Origin: Oscillospiraceae bacterium
Lineage (GTDB): Bacteria > Bacillota > Clostridia > Oscillospirales > Ruminococcaceae
Reading direction: 5' to 3'
Assembly: GCA_019424695.1 (NCBI GenBank)
Contig: JAHYZA010000007.1
Location: forward strand, 52,609 to 116,608
DNA: 64,000 bases
The position numbers and the translations under genes are program-made. The stretch's first letter is position 1. Every line of letters starts with the position of its first letter. Of the stretch, positions 24,051-31,235 are shown piece by piece. Below the pieces are notes generated by a model. The model made no database searches and was not told where the DNA came from. It saw nothing but the letters and a program-made list of their open reading frames with translations.

Positions 24051-24079
24051 TTGACAGAGGGAAAAGAGCGTGATACGAT
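24051..24079 (+). promoter_or_regulatory. promoter of the patatin-like gene
   Basis: Consensus TTGACA (24051-24056), 17-base spacer and TACGAT (24074-24079). The start codon follows about 80 bases later. Confidence 0.7.
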
Positions 24080-24160
24080 ACGTTTGATAAAAATGTTTTT
24101 GCTGCGTGAAACTGTGGGAATATACAGGAAAATCACGATTCACGGAAAAAGGGGAAAACA

Positions 24161-25024
24161 ATGGGACAGCACAAAGTCGGATTGGTTGTGGAAGGCGGCG
24201 GCATGAAATGCGCCTATAATGCCGGAATCCTGGATGCCTTTCTGGATGAGCAAATTGCGTTTGACTATTGTATTGGAGTCTCCGCGGGGGCAGGCAATCT
24301 GGCATCATATCTGGCAGGACAAAAGGGGAGAAACCTTCGATTTTTTACCGAACACATCCATTCTTCCCGGTATTTTGGTGTAAAAAGTCTTTTGGAAACC
24401 GGAGAATTGTTTGGGCTGCAATACATATACGGGGAACTCACCCGTTCGGATGGAAAAGATCCCTTGGACTTTTCGTCCTTTCTGCAAAATCCGACCCAGT
24501 ACGAAGCGGTGGTCACCAATGCCCGGACAGGGAAAGCGGAATATTTTGGCCGGGAAATGATGCGGCAGGATGATTACCGCCTGCTTATGGCGTCCAGTGC
24601 TATTCCGGTGGTATGCCATCCGGTTGAACTGCATGGTGTACCTTATTTTGACGGGGGGCTGAGTGACCCGATTCCGGTTCGCCGCGCAATGGAACAGGGA
24701 TGCGATAAGTTGGTGGTCATTCTGTCGAAGAACCGGGACTATGTGAGAAAACCGCAGGGGATGCGCAGGCTGTACAGCCGTGCCTGTCGCCAATATCCCC
24801 TTGTTGTAGAGGATATTGATCGGCGACATGACAGCTACAACAAAAATATGCGGGAGGTTTTTTCGCTGGAAAAAGAGGGAAAAGCCTTTGTTTTTGCGGC
24901 CAGCGAGCCTATACAGGTGGGGACCTACTCCATGAATGAAAAAGGGGAACGCAGGCTGTACAATCTGGGAAAACAAGATTTTTTGGCGCAAAAACAAAAG
25001 CTGATGCGTTTTCTTTCGGCCTGA
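24161..25024 (+). CDS. patatin-like phospholipase
   Basis: A 287-residue serine lipase of the RssA/YjjU-like patatin group. The oxyanion loop EGGGMKCAYNAG (11-22), the nucleophile S41 in GVSAGAGN and the catalytic Asp in FDGGLSDPIPV (D164) form a complete dyad. There is no signal peptide, so it acts inside the cell, probably on membrane phospholipid. It has its own promoter and shares a terminator with the facing PlsY/glycosyltransferase pair. Confidence 0.92.
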   Translation: MGQHKVGLVVEGGGMKCAYNAGILDAFLDEQIAFDYCIGVSAGAGNLASYLAGQKGRNLRFFTEHIHSSRYFGVKSLLETGELFGLQYIYGELTRSDGKDPLDFSSFLQNPTQYEAVVTNARTGKAEYFGREMMRQDDYRLLMASSAIPVVCHPVELHGVPYFDGGLSDPIPVRRAMEQGCDKLVVILSKNRDYVRKPQGMRRLYSRACRQYPLVVEDIDRRHDSYNKNMREVFSLEKEGKAFVFAASEPIQVGTYSMNEKGERRLYNLGKQDFLAQKQKLMRFLSA

Positions 25025-25076
25025 AAAACGACAGAATACAAAATGTGTCTGCGTTTGGGAAGAAGCAGCATATACG

Positions 25077-25119
25077 AAAAAGCGCTGAATCGGTTCGGCA
25101 AACCGGTTCGGCGCTTTTT
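25077..25119. terminator. bidirectional terminator, patatin gene / glycosyltransferase gene
   Basis: AAAAAGCGCTGAA...CGGTT pairs with ACCGGTTCGGCGCTTTTT around CGGCAA. A-run and T-run flank the two sides. The glycosyltransferase gene on the opposite strand ends at 25168. Confidence 0.85.
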
Positions 25120-25167
25120 ATATTGCGTGTACATGGAGCAGGCCGTGACAGAAAATCTCCCGGTTTC

Positions 25168-26289
25168 CTATTGCAAAACGCATGCTTCTGCATAGCAGCA
25201 AATTTTTTCTGCGGAACATTTCTCGATCTGGTTCTGCTGGGATTTTACCAATGCGGCACTTTCCTCGCCATGGAACAAAAGGTCCATGGATTTTTGCAGC
25301 GTCTCCGCTGGGGTGCGGCACCAGACGCTCATGCCGTGCGCCTGGAAAAACTCCGCATTGTAGGATTCGCATCCGGGAATGCCGGCTGTGTGTACAATCG
25401 GAATGCCGCACACAGCGGCTTCGGTGGAGGAGAGTCCTCCGGGTTTTGTGATAAAAAGGTCGGCAGCATGCAGATACTCCGCTAAGCCATCCGTATAACC
25501 GATCACCATGACATTTTCGGATTGTTTGGAGATAAGGGCATCATAGAGGGCCTGGTTGGTCCCGCAGACGATCAGCAACACAACATCTTCCCTGTCGGAA
25601 AAACCATCGATCAAGGTATCCATCGTGTCCCGGATGGTTCCTCCACCCATGCTTCCGCCGGCAATCAGAATGTACTTCTTGTGGGGATCAAGATGCAATT
25701 GTTTCCGTGCTTCTTCTTTGCTTTTCTCTTTTGCAAAGGCACGGCTGGTAGGAATCCCGAAGGGATAAATCTTTTCTTTCGGGATTCCTAATGCGGTATA
25801 GTCACTTACAAGCTCCCTTGCCGGCACGACATAGGCATCACATTCCGTCTCTTCGGTAAAGGGGATACAGACATAGTCCGTTGCTATAAAGATGGTTTTG
25901 GGAATCTGCAGGTGACCGTCCTTCATATTGGTGATGATTTCTGCGGCATACAGGTGTGTCATGAAGATGACATCGTAATGATGGCAGGAAAGGTACTGCT
26001 CCAGGATCGGGACCATCCGCCGGTTGACATAATATACCGGAGATTTGCAGGGCAATTTTCGATAGATCTGTCCGGCAGAGTAGACCGCGCCGAACAGTCG
26101 GGGCTTGTTCTGGACCATGGAAACATAGGTGCGGTCAATCTTGTCCGCGAGTTTGCTGCTGTACAAGGTATACGGATTGAGTATGGTGGCACGGTGCCCG
26201 CGCAGGTGCATTTCCTCCAGGATGGCTTTTGCCGCAGAATTGTGCCCGCCGCCTGTTCCGCAAGACATAATCAATGCCTCCATACCCAT
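25168..26289 (-). CDS. MGDG synthase/UgtP-like glycolipid glycosyltransferase (GT28)
   Basis: A 373-residue GT-B enzyme of the monogalactosyldiacylglycerol synthase/UgtP group. The lipid-binding N-terminal domain opens with LIMSCGTGGGHNSAAKAI. The C-terminal donor domain contains ILIAGGSMGGGTIRDT and the sugar-nucleotide site TKPGGLSSTEAAVCG. It probably adds sugar to diacylglycerol at the membrane. The start is 26289 (GGAGG 4 bases upstream) or 26283 (10 bases); a long upstream open frame is the plsY-like gene read out of frame. It overlaps the plsY-like gene by 19 bases. Confidence 0.88.
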   Translation of the reverse strand: MGMEALIMSCGTGGGHNSAAKAILEEMHLRGHRATILNPYTLYSSKLADKIDRTYVSMVQNKPRLFGAVYSAGQIYRKLPCKSPVYYVNRRMVPILEQYLSCHHYDVIFMTHLYAAEIITNMKDGHLQIPKTIFIATDYVCIPFTEETECDAYVVPARELVSDYTALGIPKEKIYPFGIPTSRAFAKEKSKEEARKQLHLDPHKKYILIAGGSMGGGTIRDTMDTLIDGFSDREDVVLLIVCGTNQALYDALISKQSENVMVIGYTDGLAEYLHAADLFITKPGGLSSTEAAVCGIPIVHTAGIPGCESYNAEFFQAHGMSVWCRTPAETLQKSMDLLFHGEESAALVKSQQNQIEKCSAEKICCYAEACVLQ

Positions 26290-26876
26290 TTCACCTCCAG
26301 GTGCTCTTTCTTTTCTTTGCTGGTTAGCAGCCGAAAAAGAACGGCAAATGTGATAAGCAAAAAGCCGCGACATATTTCTACGTTGCCTGCGGCAAAGGTC
26401 ATGCCGGCCAAGGAACACAGATAGGCGGCCAGCGTACGATAATAATGCGGGGAAATCCTGAGCACTACGGAAAATCCTATAAAAAAGAAAGCCAGTATTG
26501 CCAGAGGTTCCCAAACAGGAAACAACCCCAGCAGGCAACCAAAGGTGACCGCAATGCCTTTCCCGCCGTGAAAGTGATAAAACACCGGAAAGGTATGCCC
26601 GATCACGGGGGCCGCCAGGACAAGGGCACAGGCATAGGAAGCCTGCGGTGCGGTGGCCATAAACAGGGAAACCGGAAGAAAGCCCTTGAGCAAATCAAAA
26701 ATGAGCGTCAAGACACCGCAGCCAAAACCGCAGTAACGAAAAGCATTGGCGGTGCCCGGGTTGTTGTCGCTGCTTATTTCCATTAGATTTTTGTGGCCGA
26801 AAAGGCTGGAAAATATCTGGGCGTACAATACACTCCCGGAAAGATATCCGCCCAGTATAAAAATTGCCGTATTCAA
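26271..26876 (-). CDS. PlsY-family glycerol-3-phosphate acyltransferase
   Basis: A membrane acyltransferase of about 201 residues, using acyl-phosphate to make lysophosphatidic acid. Motif 1 (GYLSGSVLYAQ), motif 2 (DNNPGTANAFR) and motif 3 (HGGKGIAVTFG) are visible among about five hydrophobic helices. Motif 2 reads GTAN where most PlsY have GATN. The start is uncertain: TTG at 26876 has GAGAGGA upstream, while ATG at 26894 has no ribosome site. It is co-transcribed with the following glycosyltransferase and is probably a second PlsY, since it sits in an accessory region. Confidence 0.85.
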   Translation of the reverse strand: MNTAIFILGGYLSGSVLYAQIFSSLFGHKNLMEISSDNNPGTANAFRYCGFGCGVLTLIFDLLKGFLPVSLFMATAPQASYACALVLAAPVIGHTFPVFYHFHGGKGIAVTFGCLLGLFPVWEPLAILAFFFIGFSVVLRISPHYYRTLAAYLCSLAGMTFAAGNVEICRGFLLITFAVLFRLLTSKEKKEHLEVKWVWRH

Positions 26877-27220
26877 AACATATTCCTCTCTCATCCCAAA
26901 AATCATACACTGCAAATACTTGCGCCGCAGTCTGCCGCTCCGCCCTTTATCGGTTCCCGAAATTATAGGGCGCCGTTCTCCGGACCACTTTTGGCTGATT
27001 CTTTTGGGGAAACGATTCCACAGAAAGCGCCACAAAAGGGGACCGACAGATACCTGAAGACGTCCATGGCATCGTTTGCGTTTTTCAATACACACAAGGT
27101 CAAAGTAGTTTTCTGGCAGAAATTTTTATGAATATATTCTGCTTCCCGCAGATCCCACTTGAAATTTTGGAGCAATCCGGATAAAATGAACGATGTAATT
27201 GTTGTTTTTACAACGGTATC
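26877..27220 (-). other. long 5' leader of the PlsY/glycosyltransferase unit
   Basis: About 340 bases lie between the promoter and the first gene. No ribosome-site-led ORF was accepted here; open frames in both strands lack family resemblance. The leader starts with a small GTTGT...ACAAC hairpin at about 27198-27213. No known riboswitch was recognised. Confidence 0.4.
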
Positions 27221-27249
27221 AGTGTAGCATCTGCTTTTTGTAATGTCAA
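27221..27249 (-). promoter_or_regulatory. promoter of the PlsY/glycosyltransferase unit
   Basis: TTGACA (27244-27249), 17-base spacer and TACACT (27221-27226) on the minus strand. Between it and 27427 I see no gene. Confidence 0.7.
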
Positions 27250-27426
27250 TGGTTACCTCCGGGAAACTGTAAAGCACCTTTCCCGAAAATCAGTGCAGCA
27301 ATCGGCGGTATTGTCCGCCGGAACAAGCAAGTGCGCGTACAGGCAGGCTGCACAACCATCGCCATCCGGAGGAAACCGGCGATTACAGCTGACCGCATAA
27401 AACCATACACAACAGGAGGTGTACCC

Positions 27427-28272
27427 GTGGAATCTATATCCCTCTTGACCACGCTGGATCAGAATTATCTGCCGCAGCTTCAGACGCTGCTTACATCGCT
27501 GGCAGTCAACAATCCCACCGAAACGTTTGACGTCTTTCTGCTTCATAGCGGTCTTGGCGCGGAATCTCTCGCGGCGGTCCAACGTCAGTGTAACAGATAT
27601 GGATATACCTTTTCAGCAATCTTTGTGGAGGACTCGTTGTTTTAAAAGGCACCTGTAACCCGGCAGTATCCCAAGGAGATGTACTACCGGCTTTTGGCAC
27701 CGCATTTGTTGCCCGGTTCCGTTGAACGCGTTCTCTATCTGGACCCGGATACACTGATCATCAATCCTGTCCGCCCTTTGTGGGAAACGAATCTGGAGGG
27801 AAACATCTTTGCTGCTGCCGCACATACGGGAAAAACGGAGTTGGCCAACAGTGTGAATCAGCTGCGCCTGGGGACGGACAGCGACTATTATAACTCCGGT
27901 GTTTTGCTCATGGATGTGGAGGCGGGACGCCGGGAAATAGATCCCCGGCAGCTGTTTCGCTATGTGGAGCAGCACCGTATGGAACTGATTTTACCGGATC
28001 AGGATATCCTGAACGCTCTTTACAGTGAACGAATTTTTCCGTTAGATGATGTGCTGTGGAATTATGATGCGCGCAATTACAGCAATTACCTGCTCCGCAG
28101 CGGCGGATTGTGTGACATGCCGTGGGTAATGGCGCATACATCCATTCTGCACTTCTGCGGGAAGCAAAAACCATGGAAGCCGAATTATATTTACCGGTTT
28201 GGGATTTTGTATCAACATTATATGCAGCTGACCCGCAGGGAAGAGGAACGAACTCTTTTGGCACAAACCTGA
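27427..28272 (+). pseudogene. family 8 glycosyltransferase, interrupted by an in-frame stop
   Basis: The frame starts at GTG 27427 with AGGAGGT 6 bases upstream and encodes ISLLTTLDQNYLPQLQTLL... to a TAA at 27643-27645. The same frame then continues (MYYRLLAPHLLPGSVERVLY) to 28272. The conserved GT8 DxD region (YLDPDTLIINP) and HFCGKQKPW lie after the stop. Only one codon is broken and the frame is unchanged, so this is a young nonsense mutation, a sequencing error or a readthrough case. The intact protein would be about 281 residues. Confidence 0.8.
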
Positions 28273-28399
28273 TTCTTCTGGCGGATCATAATCAGGGGCA
28301 AACAGCAAGGCAACATAAAAAATCCCTGACACGGTGCAAAATTGACGGGATGGCAAGCCCCTATTTACCATCGGTTGCACACGGGGAACGGAGGATCTT

Positions 28400-28855
28400 A
28401 TGCAGATCAGTATGAAATGTTCAGTGGCAGTGCATTGCCTGCTTTTTATCTGGGAAGCCCGGGGAAAGGCCAGGGTCACCAGTACGCTGTTGGCCCAAAG
28501 CACCGGGTGCAACCCCGTGATCATCCGCAACATTCTCAGTGCTTTGAAAAAGGCAGGGATAATTACGGTGCCGCGGGGGCAGGGGGGCGCGGAACTCTGC
28601 CGGGAGCCGGCACAGATCACCCTGTATCAAATCTACACGGCGCTGGAACCGAAAGGTCTTTCTTCTCTCATCGGCATCCACCCCTGCGACGGCCGGTCCT
28701 GTCCGGTGGCCAAAAACATCCGTCGCGTCCTGCGGCGCCCCTATCATCAAATCGAGGAGGCTATCACCGCTACGATGGGCAGCATTACGTTGGAATCCAT
28801 GATTGAGGACCTGGAAAAGGGACTGCCTCACCAATCCGACACGCAACAGGGATAA
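28400..28855 (+). CDS. Rrf2 family transcriptional regulator
   Basis: A 151-residue winged-helix regulator. The N-terminal MQISMKCSVAVHCLLF and the recognition region CNPVIIRNILSALKKAGII match Rrf2 proteins such as YwnA, and the wing follows at RGQGGAELCR. HPCDGRSCPVAKNI supplies cysteines that may sense redox or bind a cluster, as in some Rrf2 members. GGAGG lies 5 bases before the ATG. It stands alone, with no clear target gene beside it except the broken GT8 gene upstream. Confidence 0.9.
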   Translation: MQISMKCSVAVHCLLFIWEARGKARVTSTLLAQSTGCNPVIIRNILSALKKAGIITVPRGQGGAELCREPAQITLYQIYTALEPKGLSSLIGIHPCDGRSCPVAKNIRRVLRRPYHQIEEAITATMGSITLESMIEDLEKGLPHQSDTQQG

Positions 28856-28965
28856 CCGCGTCCCCACAAACCGGCATGTCCGGGAAGCGCGTCACAGCAA
28901 AACGGGTCATATACATTACAGAAAAAAGGCTGCCATCCGGCAAAAAGCGGAAACGATCGGTCAAA

Positions 28966-29006
28966 AGAAAGTTCCCCGATGAAAGAATCATCGGGGAACT
29001 TTTTGC
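28966..29006. terminator. terminator between the Rrf2 gene and the J-protein operon
   Basis: GTTCCCCGATGA (28971-28982) pairs with TCATCGGGGAAC (28988-28999) followed by TTTTTG. The left flank is A-rich, so it can serve both strands. Confidence 0.9.
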
Positions 29007-29088
29007 CTTTTATGGTGGGCAAGAGGGAGCCGATAATAGAAACGCAGCGGAACCATCGGGAAAAACCGCCCTGCTGAATCATACAAAC

Positions 29089-29835
29089 TCAGCAGCAGAA
29101 CATACCGCCGCGGCCGCAGCAGCACCAGCTGCAAATGTTGCACATCAAAAGATACATCCAGAACGAGAGGCAGAAACGGCCTGGGTTTCCGCTGGGCTGT
29201 GCATAGGGCTGCTGGTAGCTCGAATAGGTCTGCCCGGGTGTCTGCAGCTGGTCCAGCAAATTCTGATAAGCATAGTTGTTGGGTTCCATGGAAGCGGCGG
29301 TGCGGGCTTCATCCCGGGCGCGGATATTATTGCCAAGGCCCTGATTGGCCAGGGCACAATAATAGTGCCACTGCGCGTTGCGCTCATTGGCGGGTATGCC
29401 GTTCAGCGTGTTGAGGGCCTCCTGATAAAAACCGTTGCGGATATAATTGGCTGCGGCGCGCAATTCCGGGCTTTCCTGGCCGGTGGTGTAGGTTTGGCGG
29501 CTGCCGGTGGAACCGTAAAAACCAAATCCAAACGGTCCGAAACCGAACCCGCCGAAAGGATCTTCCTGATAGGAACTGCCATAGCCGCCCTGGCTATAGC
29601 CATACGGATTGCCGGAACCCTGACGTTGCTGCTGGTATCCGGCCTGACCGCCGTTGTGCTTGCGGCGGATGATCTCGCTGTAAGCGGCCTGTACCTCCTT
29701 GAATTTTTCCTCCGCGGAAGGATCGTTGGGGTGCAAGTCCGGGTGGTATTGCTTGCACTTCTGCCGGTAGGCTTTTTTGATCGTTTCATCGTCGGCACCG
29801 GGAGCGATGCCCAATACGCTATACGGATCGGTCAT
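29089..29835 (-). CDS. J-domain (DnaJ-like) protein with Cys-rich tail
   Basis: A 248-residue protein with an N-terminal J domain (residues 2-65) containing the HPD motif in QYHPDLHPND, so it should stimulate an Hsp70 ATPase. A Gly/Tyr/Phe/Gln-rich linker (about 66-120) precedes a TPR-like helical region (about 125-200). The last 30 residues are hydrophobic and very Cys-rich (ICSWCCCGRGGMFCC), a possible membrane-associated or metal-binding tail. The start overlaps the DUF5685 stop (ATGA). It lacks the DnaJ zinc finger and client domains, so it is a specialised co-chaperone. Confidence 0.85.
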   Translation of the reverse strand: MTDPYSVLGIAPGADDETIKKAYRQKCKQYHPDLHPNDPSAEEKFKEVQAAYSEIIRRKHNGGQAGYQQQRQGSGNPYGYSQGGYGSSYQEDPFGGFGFGPFGFGFYGSTGSRQTYTTGQESPELRAAANYIRNGFYQEALNTLNGIPANERNAQWHYYCALANQGLGNNIRARDEARTAASMEPNNYAYQNLLDQLQTPGQTYSSYQQPYAQPSGNPGRFCLSFWMYLLMCNICSWCCCGRGGMFCC

Positions 29836-30683
29836 TGATGACGCCCCTCTCTGTGCTTTCTCACCAGTGCGTACTTGCTCCATACGCCGGAATAAATGGT
29901 ATTATACAATAGTTTCCCCTCCGGGGTCTCCTGCAAAATCGGAAGCAGAGAAAACTGCTGCGCACACAGCCCGATCTGCTGAGTCAGCAGATCGTGGCAG
30001 CGCTCTTCGTATTCGGCAGGGGACAGGCTCTCCGCCAGATGCTGCAGCGCGTTGAAGCGGCCTTTCTTTTGGTCCTTTTCCAGGTCGTCGTACGCGTCCA
30101 TCAGATAGATGAATCCACCCAGGCCCCGGCCCATTGCTTCCAATACAGGGGACCAGACGTCGCTGCGGCAGGCAAAAACGGTCCCCAGCAAAGTGCCGAA
30201 CGCATTGCACAAGGCATCCAGGTCATGGGAGCCTGCTCCCTCCAACAGGTTCAGGGCAGCAAGTTGCTCATCAATTACGCTACATTGGCGCGGCCAGCGC
30301 TCGCGAATCGCCGGCAGATACCCTTCCAGTTTTTTCGCCTGCCGCAAGCTGGCACGGCGGTGATCGTCCTGCCAGTCGTCCAGAAAATTGTAGTAGGCAA
30401 GAGTAACGGTCATGTCGGCGGCATAATCCTGAAATTCATTGTCGGCACGCGGCCGTGCCTTGAAAGGATGGGGCGCACAGCGGCCGGTGCCAAACCGTGT
30501 TTCCGGTTCGTACAAGGCACTGAGCAACAGGGCGACGAATGCCATGTCATAACTCAGGGTCAGCTGGCCGGCCAGGCCGTAGCGGCGGGCCAGAGCCTGG
30601 CAAAGACCGCAGTAGTATGCCTGATAGCGGTCAAGATCCTCTTTTGCCAATCCTTTTCGATAGATGGTAACATATCCAAACAT
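29832..30683 (-). CDS. DUF5685 family protein
   Basis: A 283-residue protein starting MFGYVTIYRKGLAKEDLDRY, with the conserved YYCGLCQAL segment of DUF5685. It is mainly helical and has Asp-rich segments NFLDDWQDD (about residue 103) and LMDAYDDLEKD (about residue 198). These resemble the paired metal-binding motifs of isoprenoid-synthase-like folds, but that link is only a guess. It lies 6 bases after the zinc-ribbon gene and is coupled to the J-protein gene. Function unknown. Confidence 0.75.
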   Translation of the reverse strand: MFGYVTIYRKGLAKEDLDRYQAYYCGLCQALARRYGLAGQLTLSYDMAFVALLLSALYEPETRFGTGRCAPHPFKARPRADNEFQDYAADMTVTLAYYNFLDDWQDDHRRASLRQAKKLEGYLPAIRERWPRQCSVIDEQLAALNLLEGAGSHDLDALCNAFGTLLGTVFACRSDVWSPVLEAMGRGLGGFIYLMDAYDDLEKDQKKGRFNALQHLAESLSPAEYEERCHDLLTQQIGLCAQQFSLLPILQETPEGKLLYNTIYSGVWSKYALVRKHREGRHQ

Positions 30684-30689
30684 GAAGCG

Positions 30690-31082
30690 TCAACTCTTTT
30701 TGATGAACTGGGTGGCGCATTTGGGACAGGTGATGGAAATTTTGCCCCGCCCGCGGGGGACGCGAAGCTGCTGACCACAGTGGGGGCAGCGATAGTAGTG
30801 ATATTGCTTGCGCTGCAGGAAACGCATCTTCCGGGTGGAGAACCAACCGGTCACCTTGGATTCCAGTGCCAGATATTTCAGATTCTCCTGATAACGCTTC
30901 TGGATGTTGCGGCTCAGAATACGGAAGTAGCAGTAAATCAGCAGCAACAAGCCAAGCCAATACAGCAAAGGGCTGAACAAAGCCCCCAGCACGATCGGAA
31001 CCAGGGAACACGTGGACAGAAAGCCGCTGAATCGGTCAAAACCGTAGCGGCCGGACATGAAGCGCTGCAACCAGGCTTTCAT
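30690..31082 (-). CDS. membrane protein with C-terminal zinc ribbon
   Basis: A 130-residue protein with two close hydrophobic helices (about residues 20-50), a basic linker and a C-terminal zinc ribbon (CPHCG...CPKC, about residues 99-122). The start at 31082 (MKAWLQRF) has AAAAGGTGG 8 bases upstream; the GTG at 31094 overlaps that site. It opens a three-gene unit with DUF5685 and the J-protein. Function unknown; the layout suggests a membrane-tethered protein-quality or assembly role. Confidence 0.75.
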   Translation of the reverse strand: MKAWLQRFMSGRYGFDRFSGFLSTCSLVPIVLGALFSPLLYWLGLLLLIYCYFRILSRNIQKRYQENLKYLALESKVTGWFSTRKMRFLQRKQYHYYRCPHCGQQLRVPRGRGKISITCPKCATQFIKKS

Positions 31083-31123
31083 CAAAACAACCACCTTTTC
31101 GGGCGTGGCCCGTATTTTCGCTC

Positions 31124-31137
31124 TTCATTATGGCACG
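31124..31137 (-). promoter_or_regulatory. weak candidate promoter of the zinc-ribbon/DUF5685/J-protein unit
   Basis: On the minus strand TGCCATAAT is an extended -10, about 45 bases before the start codon. No good -35 is seen. Confidence 0.35.
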
Positions 31138-31163
31138 CAAATGTTGGCAAATCGTGAACAAGA

Positions 31164-31195
31164 GCAAAAAAGAATTTGAACAAACCCGTTCAAAA
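31164..31195 (-). terminator. terminator of the RlmD-type gene
   Basis: On the minus strand TTTGAAC and GTTCAAA (31188-31194 and 31175-31181) pair around GGGTTT, followed by TTCTTTTTTG. It lies about 40 bases after the stop at 31236. Confidence 0.75.
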
Positions 31196-31235
31196 GCTGC
31201 TGCAAAACAAAAACAAAACTTACAGCGGGGGAATA

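Noticed and set aside
25168..26538. Long N-terminal extension of the GT28 gene
   Set aside because: The extra 83 residues are the plsY-like gene in another frame; the family N-terminus and ribosome site support 26289 or 26283.
26963..27277. 104-codon ORF in the PlsY leader
   Set aside because: It begins upstream of the predicted promoter and lacks motifs, so it is not transcribed as a whole from it.
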